Shown: one piece after another, positions 1 to 12,068 of the stretch | Numbering within the stretch: the stretch's first letter is position 1 | How the letters are laid out: each line of letters begins with the position of its first letter | Source: Auanema rhodensis | Taxonomy: Eukaryota > Nematoda > Chromadorea > Rhabditida > Rhabditidae | Assembly: GCA_964057225.1 (NCBI GenBank) | Contig: OZ059899.1 | Span: 15,880,501 to 15,944,500, forward strand | DNA: 64,000 nucleotides | Direction of reading: 5' to 3' | The notes under the pieces: model-generated | Database searches by the model: none | The model's input: only the letters and a program-made list of their open reading frames with translations | Told to the model about the DNA's origin: nothing | Translations under genes and position numbers: made by a program

Positions 1-1924
1 TGACGTGGAAGAAGCGGTGGCTTACGGGCCAAACGTGGCTCCTCCTTCTCTTCATCTTTGAGATGCATGATGGAAGCAATAGGAGAAGTGGCTCCTGTGG
101 CTGATTTCAAACTGTTTAATGTTGATGATGTTGGCTTATGATCTGTGTTTGTTTTGGTCAGTGTTGCCTTCTCTGGGCGGGGTGGCAATGTGTGCAAAGT
201 CTCCTTCGGTTTTGGTGGTGACAACGATGAAGGTGATGTGTTGGTCGTACTGCTAGTCGTCGTCGTAGCACTGCTTGCGGATGTTGACGTTTCCGGAGCA
301 ACACTAAGAGAAGCTTCTGGCGCCTTGTACCATGGGCTACGCACAGGTTTGTCTTCCTTTTGCTCTGCTACACTGGATGGTCTCAGACGATTCCACGCTT
401 CGTCTTCAAGCTGTTGACGTCGTCGATATCTAATCGAGCTTTCGTCAGTCTCACGGTGACTAAAATAAAATTTATTGGTTAAGACTACTAGGACTATATA
501 TGGAAAAAGACTAAGCGGTTGAATGTTTCTCTAGCTATTATAGAGAGTGGAGTGCGAAGGAAAACGGGAAAGAGTTTAAGCTTATTACCTTAGTCGTGAA
601 GATGGTCTATCTGATCGTTCTTCTCGTCCACGATGATGATCACTCTCTAAAGGTAAACGGAATGGACGGGGAAGATAGGATTGTTCCAGTGGTAGATACC
701 TGATAAATACACAAATAACTCAATTATATAAAATGTATCTCCTTACCTTCCAGAAAATTGAGGTGTTAATACACACAATTCTCCAGCTGTGGATATAGCC
801 TGAGGCAACTTAGCAGCATCATCACCAGCTGAGAATCGAACTTTACGTGTAAAAAGTTCATCAGCATCAGGCTGCAATGTATTGTTTATCATATTGACAA
901 CAAAAAGAAAATTTTTAAATCTTACCTGGAAGTTCCTCAGATACTCAATTCCCTCACTGAAGATATTTTTGAGTCTAACAAGTTCTACATCATCCATCTG
1001 ACATTCACCCTAAAAACAGAAATCAAGCATAATCTAGAAATTAGAACAAGATATACCTTGATGGCAGCATCAAGACGAGATACAGCTTCACTCATATTTG
1101 AAGACTCTATTTCCAAAATATCTCTGAAAACAGCGTTCGTATAAAACTGGCAAAGTTTAATAAGATGTTTGTACCTAAGGTTGCTCATCAGGCGGCTTTC
1201 ATTAGCATGAAACATTTCAATCTCATAGATGAAAGCTTCTTCACGTTTTTTCAAATCACGATAATATCTACAAATATGTGAATAAGAATGTAATAGTTAG
1301 AACGTTTAGATAAATAAAACAAAATTGATTTTGGTGAATTCAAGCCATATTTCATGTACGATTTGAGAAGATGTAATGGTGCACAATTAATCAGAAAATG
1401 TAAATAACAACAACAAAATATAAAAATATTGTGGAAAGAAGCTTTCCAAAAGATTTTTTTTGATTCGAACTGTTGAACTAACCTGTGAAAATATTCTTTA
1501 ACTTCATCTTTTGTTGTTTCACTATTCAATGTTAATAATTCTAAACTCTTTTGCAAACCATCAGAAGCTTCAATGATTCTATTTGAAAGACGTCGGACCT
1601 GTAAAACTCGACTGTTATACTTGCAGAAAATAGGTTATAAGCTTTTTTTCTATTTGAATATCTACATATTTCATCTCAACAGTGAAAATATTTTTATGAT
1701 CGCACTTTGCTTCAAATATTCCCTTTTCTGCTATTTTTCAAAAAACAAAGTTCTGTAATTACATTTGAGCGAACAAGCTAATTTTGAACATTGAACAACC
1801 TCTTGAAAGCTTTTGTATGAATAACAATGAATACAGTATAGAAGCGAATGTGAGTTATTCACATTACGAACGGAAATACATAGACTATCTCTCTCTCTCT
1901 CTATTTCTCTCTCTCTCTCTCTCT

Positions 1925-1983
<59 letters not shown>

Positions 1984-4900
1984 CAAAGAAAAAGCACAAA
2001 AATTATAACCTGATTGAGTAGGCGAGACATATCACGCTTCATCATATCCATATGTGTTTGACGGCAATCTTTGCAAGCCTATAAATCGTATTCATTACAC
2101 TGATGTACAACTTGAAAGATTCTTAATAAGCTCAAGTTTTTTCAACTATCCACAAACCTTGCGATCGCAGTGAGCACAAACTTCACAATCAGCTTTTTCA
2201 TCACAAACTTTACATCGTTCCAAATTATACCTAAAAATGATTTATAAATTACTTTATACATACATATATGTACATATCCTCCCCCCATATATAGATTTAT
2301 CTTCCATTTTAAGTATTTTGTTTACAATGCTAAATATAAACAAAAGTTTTACAGAGCATTTTCTCAAACTACCTCAACTCTTCTTGGTTATACACTAACT
2401 CTCACACTCCTTCTCTCATCACCATTCATCACTTTTCGTGACAATCGGTGACTGTTTTGCATAATAAACCACTTAACTATCAAATAGCATTCAAAATTGT
2501 TATCATGTTTACTTTATATCATATAGTTCATAGAATTGAAAAACTAATTCCGAAAATTGTGTGCCGTCATATTAGATTCTGCATTGATTGATTAAGTTAA
2601 CTTCATCTTGAGATCGAGACATGTCTGCAATCTATTTTTAACAAAAAAAAAAGCCGAAATCTTCAAATGAAAAAGTGTCACTTTTCCACCCTTCATCATT
2701 GCTTCACTTTTTTACTCAATCTTCCCGAGCAATACGACACATCATAGGATAAATAGATGCACACGTGAATATCACGTAATCGATAATGCATAATCAATTT
2801 TCTAATTCAATGTCAATGCCAACCGCTTATTTCTTGAAATTCAGTTGCTGTGAACGGTTGTATGTACCTTCTCTCTTCTTTGCTACACCCACTCTATCTG
2901 CTCTTTCAGTTTCTGACTGCGGAAAAATCTTTAGTCGATGAGTTTTGGGAAGAAAAAACAATCTGCGCAAGGTGGACAGACGATATGAAACATATGAACA
3001 CGTTCGTTGCTCAGAACAGTTGGGAACAGTCAGATGATAGATGAAAATCAATTCGCAATCGTCATGTAGCTATCTAACAGCATGAAGTATCCAGATAAAC
3101 ATAACAAGTCAAAATTTTTTGAGCTTTTCCTAAGGCAAGGTGGATCTCTTTCGGACGTCACACAGTCACAACTTCAATCGAAATCGATAGCTTTACACAC
3201 TTTGCCAGCTTGAAGGCAAGTCAATAGAGGGATAGAGAGCACAGAATGACAAGATCCGGAGGTTGCTTAGAACGAAAATCAAGTAAAATGGAGAGAAATA
3301 TTGAAATAAAGAGAGAAATTGAGAAAGAGAGAGAGAGAAAATGAAAATCTTAAAAAGATTTCAAAATATTTCATTCCGTCTTCCTCCCTGTTTCTCCTGC
3401 AGCTTTCCTGCTTATTTCAAACTCTCATCTGTTTCACTTTGTTCTTCTCACTGATTTCCTTTTTCTCTTATTTTTTATTCATCTCTCTCTCTCTCTCTTT
3501 CTCTACATACCAACATACTATTTATCTCCTTTCTTTCTCTTTTTCTCTTTTTTTCATTTTTCCTTCTTATTTCATATAGTTTTCTTACATCTTCCAACAT
3601 CCAATATGACCAAGTTTTATGAGAGGCGTTTCGGAAAGATAAAAGACCCATCAGTTTGGAATAAGAGGACTAATTCATAAATTTTCTCCCTCAAGCAATA
3701 CAGCAATTTAGATTTTTTTTTGAAATAAAAAAATATTTGATACAACATAATACAATAAAAAGAAAACAGGATGTAAAAACACTAACCTATGCACATATTC
3801 TTCGATTTCTGCTGCAGTATCTGGAGTAGCTTGTAGATGAATATCGAGAAAACCCGTTAATGTATAATTAGTCTAAAAAAGAACATTAGTATTGTAAGAT
3901 AAAGCTTCAACGAGTACTTATACTACTAAGAATTGAAGTTAAATATATCTTATAATTTTACCTGAAAGGCTTTAACTCCTTCATATGGAATATTGTGCTC
4001 AGCCCGACATTCGGGACACTTTAAGGTTCTTAATAGAGCATCTCCACAACTTTCTAAGCATGGATAACAAAATGTGTGTTGACATGGTAACAGCTTTGGT
4101 TGTCTGTAAGTCAAACATTAAAATAAATGTCTATCCCATTGACTTTTTAAATTGTTATATGACATTGATATCATAGTACCTAACATGAACTCGGGAAAGT
4201 GAAAAGATATATTAATAGTTTGGTGGATAGCTGTTAGAATCGAGATATAACTGTTTTCGATCATTTTTCATTCAGTGTTCAGAGAATCTAGACGTGCTTC
4301 AGATGAAACGAACCGAAAAATTCGCAGAACGAACAGTACTTGAAGACGAGCAATAAGTGTTGCCGAAATGTTGTATCAGGTGCTATTGCACTACTATCAT
4401 AACGAAATCGGCAAAATGTGAGTTGAAATTGAATATCAGAACAATGAAAGCAATTAAGCTGAGAGTGTATAGCATGAGGTTGAACTTTGCTTTCGCGTAC
4501 TTTAATTAATAAATAAGTAAAATGGTTTTAGTGTCAAGAAACACCTGCTTTTGTGTTGAATAAGCGGAAGGAACTTACTTTTGTCTTTTTAGAGTTCAAC
4601 GTTAAGAATATAACTTAACTTTTAGCTTTATTATATATCACTGAAGAGCTTATACTCTTCTTCATCGTAACCGTCGTCGTATTCATCAGAATTTAAATCA
4701 TAATAAACAGAGTTGGTGAAGTCAGGGATGGACAGACGAGAACGAGAGACACTAGTAATCTAAGAGAGAGATAGAACAGATATGTGAGAGATAAAGGGAG
4801 ATATCGAAAGATGAAAAGAGAAAGCAGAAAAGATATAGTAGGTAGCGAATCTGTTTCTACTTCTCAACATCTTCTTTCTAAATTATGTGATGTCAGTTGG

Positions 4901-5807
4901 TCCTCACCCACCTATGGCTTCATCAGATCTAGCTTTTTGGGATTATTCTAACAGAAGTAATGCAATTGTCGAGAAAATTGTATAATACTATAGGAATATG
5001 AGTTCAGATATTGATCTAGTTTGATCATCTTCACCGCTCTTCCTCTTTCTCTCTTGTCTCTTTCAGCTTTCCACTCGTACAAGAGACAGAGAAACGAAAT
5101 GGTGACAACAACTACTAGAATCCGATCACGAAAAATGAGTTCAAACCTAGGTTGGTCATATGATTCTAAGGTAACGGCGAGAGCTTTTTGAATGACCGGC
5201 CAAGTCAGCTGGTTTTGTCATGCTCAAGTAACATGTTTGTTGAGAACCGGATGATAATCACACGTCTTCGCTATAGTACTTTACAATATCCAAGGAGAAG
5301 CGAAAAAAAATTCAAACTATAGTCAAATGAACATATAATTCATATTTCTTATTTAAAAAAATATATTAATGCATGTTATTTAGTGTCAGTAACGATCAAT
5401 GATGACGAGGTGGAGGGGGCGAAAAACGTGATGGGCATTGAGCTCATAGAATATCAGAAAATAGAGATCAGACATAACTTATCGCAACCACATGACTCAC
5501 AAAAGCAAAGTTGCACTAATGTAATAATTAAATTCAAGTTAATCAAACTTACTTATAACGATCCAAACAAATTGGACAAGTTAATAGTTGTTCTATTTTC
5601 TCTAAGGGATTCACAAAATCTGGAGGCCTTTCTTGAGGAGGCTGTGCCATCATCTCCCGAACCTAAGAACAAATTGTCTACTATTTGTTAAAAAGTTTTC
5701 AAATAGAATATAAACTTATACGAGCATGATTTCGATAAGAATATTTAATCTGAATTCAACTAGTTACTAACCTTCTGTCGAGCCTCAGCTTCATCACGGG
5801 AATCCAT
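1..5807 (-). CDS. nhl-1: NHL-1-like TRIM/RING-B-box protein (C-terminus beyond left edge)
   Basis: Likely E3 ubiquitin ligase of the TRIM-NHL family. Coding exons in translation order: 5772-5807, 5553-5662, 3962-4103, 3787-3872, 2158-2230, 2010-2078, 1483-1598, 1175-1267, 1057-1123, 926-1009, 747-871, 589-699, 1-459 (open at the edge). They give about 523 residues in one continuous phase. Seen: a C3HC4 RING with C41, C44, C56, H58, C61, C64, C78 and C81 (core LLTCPICLDRY, then KLLPCQHTFC and LKCPECRAEH), split by a 1.45-kb intron; a Cys/His-rich B-box at about 131-158; a predicted coiled coil over about 165-300; then a Ser/Thr/Pro-rich linker. The RING and the stretch after it closely resemble C. 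elegans NHL-1 as I remember it. The NHL repeats expected at the C-terminus would lie left of position 1 and are not seen. The ATG at 5807 is the first in-frame start of a 12-codon exon. Family membership is firm, exact orthology less so. Confidence 0.88.
1888..1981. repeat. CT/GA microsatellite in nhl-1 intron
   Basis: Nearly pure (CT)n on the plus strand, broken by a few TTT interruptions, in the nhl-1 intron between exons 1483-1598 and 2010-2078. It ends about 27 bases before the splice donor (minus strand, just left of 2010). On the transcribed strand it reads as a GA tract. A shorter CT-rich stretch lies at about 3487-3550 in another intron of the gene. Confidence 0.9.
2231..3786 (-). other. 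Large nhl-1 intron, no gene seen
   Basis: An intron of 1,556 bases between the exon ending the RING-proximal part and the B-box exon. I checked both strands. The short open frames (for example 2827-3051 and 3319-3579) carry no recognisable domain and are low complexity or CT-rich. A second large intron of the gene, 4104-5552, splits the RING and likewise shows no coding signal. Confidence 0.6.
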
Positions 5808-6347
5808 TGCACTGAGGGTGTGCAGCTTATCCCCGTTGTTGTCTATTAGTCTATCTCTTTCTCTACTCTTCTTTCGTTTCCCCTCCCCTTCGGGCCCTCC
5901 TTACACTTCTCTCTGATCTTCTATATCTCTCAATCTATTTGACTCTGCCTGACCTTCCGAGGAACACAAACACCGTTTCTCTCTTCCACTCTCCGTCATA
6001 TCTGCCTTCATCCCAGCCCACACCTACCCACTTCACAATGAATCAGAACGATATTCTGCGCTATGAACTCATGAGCTTTCGCCTGATTTCAGGAGATTCT
6101 ACAGATTGACACGGCAGAACCGGTTGCAACTTGCCTTGTAGTCAAAGAAAAAAGTCCGAAATCGAAACATTCAAAGTGTATTAAGTATAAAATCTTATAT
6201 CTTCTATACAGCAATGAACATGTCAAAAGAAAATGACTCAAATAAAATCAAGAGAAAAAAAGAACAGTTGAACAAGAAATTTATGAATCTATGAAAAAAA
6301 TAATAAATTAAATGTGCCAATATATCACAACCCGGAAAATATTAGGA
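5808..6347 (-). promoter_or_regulatory. nhl-1 upstream region / SRP9 downstream region
   Basis: 540 bases between the nhl-1 start codon and the SRP9 stop codon, both genes on the minus strand. It must hold the SRP9 3' UTR and the nhl-1 5' UTR and promoter. On the plus strand the part next to nhl-1 (about 5840-6000) is rich in CT and CCTTC tracts. No open frame of note, RNA gene or clear core-promoter motif is seen. Confidence 0.5.
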
Positions 6348-6622
6348 TTACTGAGCAATCACATTACGCATGATAGTAGCAGAAAGTTTCTCGAATCGTT
6401 TAACATCTTGAATTTGATTAGTACTGTACTGAAGACAAACAACATCATCAGTTACTTTAATTAAAAATTTTCCATCACGATGATTATATTTTGTAACCAA
6501 GCTATAATAATTATAATTAAAAAAATATTCTAACAAACTTAATACCGGCATTTTTCTGGATTAGAAGATTGTAACCTCTCAGCAGATTTGGCGAATTCAT
6601 CCCAGTTCGTGAAATAAGTCAT
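6348..6622 (-). CDS. srp-9: Signal recognition particle 9 kDa subunit (SRP9)
   Basis: Complete two-exon gene, 6546-6622 and 6501-6348, with a 44-base intron, coding for 76 residues. SRP9 pairs with SRP14 on the Alu domain of 7SL RNA in the cytoplasm and arrests elongation during targeting of secretory proteins. The protein begins MTYFTNWDEF and carries the family core KVTDDVVCLQY followed by an ending of the form QDVKRFEKL. This parallels animal SRP9, including the lysine-rich RNA-binding face (VTKYNHRDGK). The 76-residue length is what I remember for the nematode protein. The ATG at 6622 is the only in-frame start before the conserved N-terminal helix. It is divergent from klp-19, with 604 bases between start codons. 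Identification is secure; the gene symbol follows general usage. Confidence 0.93.
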
Positions 6623-7226
6623 GTCTAAAACAAAACCAAGAAGTTGAATATTTATATAATTTATTTCGTAAAAAAGTTAATATTGAAAAGCGGTAATATA
6701 GATTGGAGGAGAACACTTAAAATCAACAAATAACTGCTGATTTTTTGTCATTTAATTATTTTAAATTACAAAATATGCTTTAAAAGTTTAATAAAGTTGT
6801 AACAAATACAATTATATAATAATAGATAAAACCTTGAATAGTGGTCAACTCATAGACTTTCTTCGTGGTGGGACCTTTTTTCTTTTAGAGCGGGAAAAAA
6901 AACTTTTCAAAAGCCTGTATATTAGCTAAATAATTATTAAGATTATTTTTAAATTTTTACTTGCTAATAGTTGCAGGTAATATTATTTTTTTAACTAAGT
7001 TTAAAATTACAGTTTTCAAAATTATTCAGCTTTCATTGAAGAATTTTTTTTGCTAATTTAAATAATTTTATTTCTTTTATTCCATTTAACATAGGAATCA
7101 AACACAGAACAACTAATGCAAAATTTGTTTAGCAAAACCATATTCTTAATCTTAAATCAAATTCTTCAAATAAAAATGGCTCCCATAATATAATTATAGA
7201 TTGAGTTTGATATGCAACTTTTCAGA
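6623..7226. promoter_or_regulatory. Divergent promoter region SRP9 / klp-19
   Basis: 604 bases of very AT-rich DNA between two start codons pointing apart, so it should serve both genes. It has many T and A runs and no gene-like open frame. The last ten bases (7216-7225) are a 3' splice acceptor just before the klp-19 ATG and are listed separately. Confidence 0.6.
7216..7225 (+). promoter_or_regulatory. Putative trans-splice acceptor of klp-19
   Basis: AACTTTTCAG followed after a single A by the ATG at 7227. It matches the nematode 3' splice consensus and no upstream exon is in phase, as expected for spliced-leader addition. It argues against using the in-frame ATG at 7212, which would be removed. 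Confidence 0.7.
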
Positions 7227-10200
7227 ATGTCTGCTATGCCTGATGTTATACCAGTTCGAGTATGTGTACGATGCAGACCTTTCAACACGAGGGAGAAAAA
7301 CGAAAAAGCCACACAGTGCTTGCAGTTTTTCAAAAAAGAAAATCAGGTTTGTTATGCAATTATTTTTAGTTATTCTTGGTTATTCATCTCATTTCAGCTA
7401 TCATGTAACAGTAAAATGTTCTCATTTGATTCTGTTTTGGATCCGTCGACTGATCAACAACAAGCATATGAGGCCACTGTACACTCTTTGTTGGATAGCT
7501 TCCTTAATGGTTTTGCATCTAAAAATCAAAAATGTTTAGCTTATTATTTTTAAGGGTTTAATTGCACGATATTGGCTTATGGGCAAACAGGATCAGGAAA
7601 GACGTACACAATGGGTACAGCAGAAACTGCCGCTGGTATTGTCTCTGATTCCAGGGGAATTGTTCCTCGATTTGTAGAAGATCTCTTTAGCAAAATTAAA
7701 GACCTCAATTCCGAAATTAAAAATTATACCGTTCGTTTTCTTTTTTGTTTTAATATGTAGTTGTTAGTTCAGGTGACTGTTTCCATGTTAGAAATATACG
7801 ATGAAAAGATAAGAGATCTGCTGTCTACTGGTGAACGGGATAAGGAAGGTCTCCAAGCTCGTGAAATAAGTGGAGTCGTTACGGTAAGCAACTTTTTCTG
7901 AACATTATTAATAATTATTTGTTAGATTCCTGGTCTTTCGATAAGAGCTGTAGCTAATCTCCAAGATACAATGGCTGCTTTAGAAGAGGGATGCCAACAA
8001 AGAAGCATGGGTGAGACAGCTATGAATGCTGTTAGCAGTCGGAGCCACGCAATATTCAGAATTGATCTTGAGAAGACTTCACTAAGTGATGAGTAAGAAT
8101 CTAATGGAGCAATTCTTTTTGAGCTGTATTCGGTTTTCAGAGCTGGTCCTTCATTCAAAGCGAAGCTTCATCTTGTTGACTTAGCTGGATCAGAGAGAAT
8201 CAAAAAAACCCAGGCAGAAGGAACACGATTAAAGGAGGGAATTCGAATAAATGAAGGTTTACACAAGTTAAAAGCTCGTAAGAACTAAAGCTTTTAAGGT
8301 CTGCTAGCCCTAGGTAATGTCATCAGCGCTTTATCAGAGCCCGGTGGAAATAACAGGCACATCCCGTATCGGGATTCCAAAATAACAAGGCTATTACAAG
8401 GTATCACACAGGAAAAACGAAAGTTTATTCAAATCTTTTTGTCAGACTCCCTAGGAGGGAATTCTCATACAGTGATGATAGCTTGTATTTCCCCTGCTGA
8501 TACTAATGCCGAAGAAACTCTGTCAACGCTGAGATATGCCGATAGAGCTAAGAAAATTAAAAATAAACCTGTAGTAATTGTTGATCACGATAAGGACATA
8601 ATAAAACAATTACGTGAACAGGTTTGTTATATAGTTATGCTACAGATTAATTTTTATATTTATAGATAGGCCAGTTACAAAGGGAAATCGGCGAACTTCG
8701 TGGAGGTGTTACTACTGATGTTAATGCAACTAATACCACGTATTTTAAATTTTAATACTTTCTATTTATTTTGTTCTGTTTGCAGCGATAGCGCAGAGCT
8801 GCTGCATCTAAAAGAAGAGCTAGCTGAAAAGGAAAGGTTGTTATCCATTGAAGGCAATAAAGCTGCTGAGGCTATAATACAGAAAGTATATCCTATCATG
8901 TGTATTCATATCTTGATATTATTTATTTGTAGTCTAACGTCACACGCCGATTGATAAAACTAGAGGAAGATAGGGAGAGATTGTCGTCACTTATCAGAGA
9001 GTTAGTAAAACGAATGAATTCCAAATGATTATTTCTAATTGTAGAGTTGAAAGAGGAGAAGTTACCACGCTATTCAAACAAATTGAAGATATCCTGGAAG
9101 GACATATTGAAGTAGCCATTTTCATTTTTCTTATTTTTAACTCCTTTTCTTCAGGAGTGCCATCATGATAGTATCGACAGTGAAACGGCAACTGCGACTT
9201 GCGATGAAAACGAAGATGTAGAAAATGAGGAAGATTTATCTGAGAAGGCTATGAAGTAAGATTATCAGTGCATTACTGAGATGATAAACATAAAACATTA
9301 GATATGCCAACCAACATAATAAATTGGATAATGATCTCGAGGAGCTTATGAATCAAATTAAAAATAGAGAGGAAGCAATTAAACGTGTTGGTGAAGACAA
9401 GGATAATTACCTAAAGCTTCTAAAAGAACAGGAGGTTTTGTTGATATCGTTCTTAGTGTCAATTGTTCTTTTTCTTTTTAGAACGAGACTGCTGCTCTTC
9501 AGCAAAAAATTGATAGTTTAACCACTTTAATTGTAGAAAAGGAAACTGAATGGAAGAAGCAAACGATAGGAAATAAGTAGTGAATGTCTACAATATAACA
9601 TTTTAGTTATAAATATTTCAGATTAGCTGAAGAGAGAAGGAAAAAACTTCTCGAAATGGATAAACAACTACAACAATACAAGAAACAAATGTCTGATTTA
9701 AAGAGAGTTGAATCCCAAAAAGTCCAATGCGAGGAAAGCATGAAAAAGATGGGAAAGGAAATTCAGGAGTTAAAACAAGTTAGAGTGAAAATGATGAAAC
9801 AAATGAAAATGGAAGCTTCGAAATATTTGGAGTGTAAATCTAAGATGGAGAGACAAGTTGCTCAACTTAAAGCCAAGGTAAATAGAAAAATTTATTATGA
9901 AATGATTCTTAGCATAAAATGTTTTTAGGAAAGAAAGCGAGAAGGTGAAATTGCTCGTGAAACCAGAGCAAACGACATGAAAGTAGCGATTTTGAAACAA
10001 AAGTTGGAAGATTCTAGAAAGTATTGTCAGATTCGCAGTATGTTTGTATTTTTTTGGTTTAAGATTGGCTAAGCGCCTGGAAACGCAGCGTGGTAGGGCT
10101 GCTGCGAATGTTAACGATATTCAAATCAATGATGAAAAGTCATTTAAAGTCATCAAGGTTAGCATTAAAATCTAATTAAAATCACAAATCACAATTTCTT

Positions 10201-11742
10201 AGAGTTTATTGACTGAAGAACTTAACCTGCTTGGAAGCTCATATGAAGCTGAACTAATGTGCGCAACACTTAAAGAGCAACGTAAACAAATAAATATGAA
10301 AATTAATCGGCTACGAAAAAATGATGAACCGGCTACAAAAAAAGTGATTAGAATCTTATATTCTGATAATACTCTATCTAATTATAGAGAAAGGACAGCG
10401 AAGGGAATACCTTGTTGGATAGTGAAAATAGCACTATAAAAGAAATTGAAGCTTTGGAAACTCAACAAGACGTCTGGTAAAAAATATTATTTATTTTTAA
10501 TTCTAATAAGAGAAACATTTATTTTAGCACTTCCGAATTAAAGACTTTACAAGAAGGATGCACAAAAGTTGATCCAGACCGCATTTTTGAACTTATTAAA
10601 GAAAAAAATGTTCACACAGTTTCTTCTGCTTCAAAAATTAACAGAATAGTGCTTGAAATGGTTTGTTTTCTCCGATGTATGAAATATTTGTTTAATTCGA
10701 TGTAGCTTGTCAATGAGAAAAAAAATTCTGTCGAGCTGCAGGCAGAAATCAAATCTTATAAGCAGAAGTTAACTGAAGCAGAGCGTACAATTCGGGAGCA
10801 GAAGGTCCTACTATTTTCTAAATTTCTATCTATAACTCATATTTCAGCAAGCTCAAAAGAAAGCTTTGGCAAGCATGAGTGAGATTGAAAAATCTACGGC
10901 TTTGGATTTTAATAGAAAACTTGATGACGTTCTTGAAAAAGTATTTATATTTTAATTTCCTGAACTAAACTAAAATAATTTCAGTACTCTAACTTATTAA
11001 CAGTTTGGAATTATCGAAAGGAGAATGAACCTAAAGAAATTCAAGATGGAATTGAAAATGCAGTACAAATGATTGCAGAGATGAGAGCTCCAGTATGTTT
11101 TGAGACATGTTTTAAAAATAATTATCTACTTCAGGTTCGTAATAGGAAAAAGACCAGCGATGTAGCAGCAGTTCCAATTCCTCCCAAGCGTTCTCGGGTT
11201 TTACGTAATCGTCCAGAATTTTTCGGTGATGTCCGTTCTTCAACTATGAAGTAAAAATTAATGTTTTTGTCAATATTTTCAGGTTAGAGATACCGTGGAA
11301 GCAGTAGTAGTAGATGAGAATGATCCAAATGTTACCAGGGATGGCGGTCCTGATATTTCATATTATCCTAGTGAAGCATCAAGAAAAAGCAAAAAAAAAC
11401 CTATTGATTTTTCTCCAATAAAAGGAGTCGATCCAGCATCGGAGCATGATCGTCGACGGTCTCGCTTTGTTACTCAGGAAACTGTTAAATTAGAAATTGA
11501 ACAAGATGTGAGAAGCATTTTATTGTAATTTTGTTCAATATGTAGTTTCAGAATATTGTTGAAAGCCCAACTATGAACGCAACTTTTGTGAAGAGTAACT
11601 CACCAAATTCGGTAAATTTATATTTATAATTTCGGTATTTCTTGATAGTTAACTTCAGGAACTAGAGCAACTCCGCTCAATGCGACCTTTACGTGTAACT
11701 AAATTTAACTCCCCCAGTCTTGGAGAAAGACCTTCTGTATGA
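7227..11742 (+). CDS. klp-19: Kinesin-4 chromokinesin, KLP-19/KIF4-like
   Basis: Plus-end microtubule motor of the chromokinesin type, which acts on chromosome arms and the spindle midzone. 28 exons: 7227-7346, 7398-7509, 7555-7730, 7773-7883, 7926-8092, 8141-8256, 8299-8400, 8446-8621, 8666-8739, 8786-8885, 8933-9000, 9045-9111, 9155-9255, 9302-9434, 9482-9576, 9622-9877, 9929-10020, 10064-10157, 10203-10343, 10388-10476, 10528-10660, 10706-10804, 10848-10940, 10985-11092, 11135-11250, 11288-11507, 11552-11611, 11659-11742. They give 3,303 nt and 1,100 residues. The N-terminal motor has [10 protein letters not shown]-loop GQTGSGKT (87-94), switch I NAVSSRSH, switch II DLAGSER and the neck-proximal [16 protein letters not shown] long charged coiled coil follows. 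The C-terminal tail is basic ([12 protein letters not shown]), with no obvious Cys-rich motif. C. elegans KLP-19 is of similar length. The 11250/11288 junction has an alternative acceptor at 11282 that would lead to a stop, so 11288 was chosen. AATAAA overlaps the stop. Confidence 0.87.
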
Positions 11743-12068
11743 ATAAAAAAAATTAAATACTAACTTGCTTGTGATCTCGCATTAAAATCTGAAGTATGTT
11801 TCTAAAAATTGTTCAATATAGTTTGTTTTAGGCATTTAATTGTCTTATCTATTCTATTATTTTATAAAGTGTATAGTGAGAAAAATATTTCTTATTTTCG
11901 ATTTCGGTTATTGTGCCTGGTCTTAATATATCTTTATCCTCAAGTCTATATACATTTATTCAAATATCTACGTTCTTTTTATGAAATATTTTTTCTGGTC
12001 TCTTTGTAAATTCATATTCACCTTGAATATTAAATTTTATCATTAATTTTAGTTATGTATGATAAAGT
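11743..12068 (+). promoter_or_regulatory. klp-19 / polq-1 intercistronic region
   Basis: 326 bases between two same-strand genes. An AATAAA starts at 11742, inside the klp-19 stop context. A T-rich acceptor ending TTTTAG at 12052 is the likely trans-splice site of polq-1. Between that acceptor and the polq-1 ATG is a 9-codon upstream open frame (12055-12081) that overlaps the true start in another frame. The spacing allows an operon but does not prove one. Confidence 0.55.

Noticed and set aside
1784-2008. 74-residue plus-strand open frame of Leu/Ser repeats
   Set aside because: It is the CT microsatellite read as protein, within an nhl-1 intron.
7212-7226. Earlier in-frame ATG for klp-19
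   Set aside because: It lies inside the T-rich acceptor AACTTTTCAG and its upstream sequence, so it would be spliced away; the ATG at 7227 gives the usual kinesin N-terminus.
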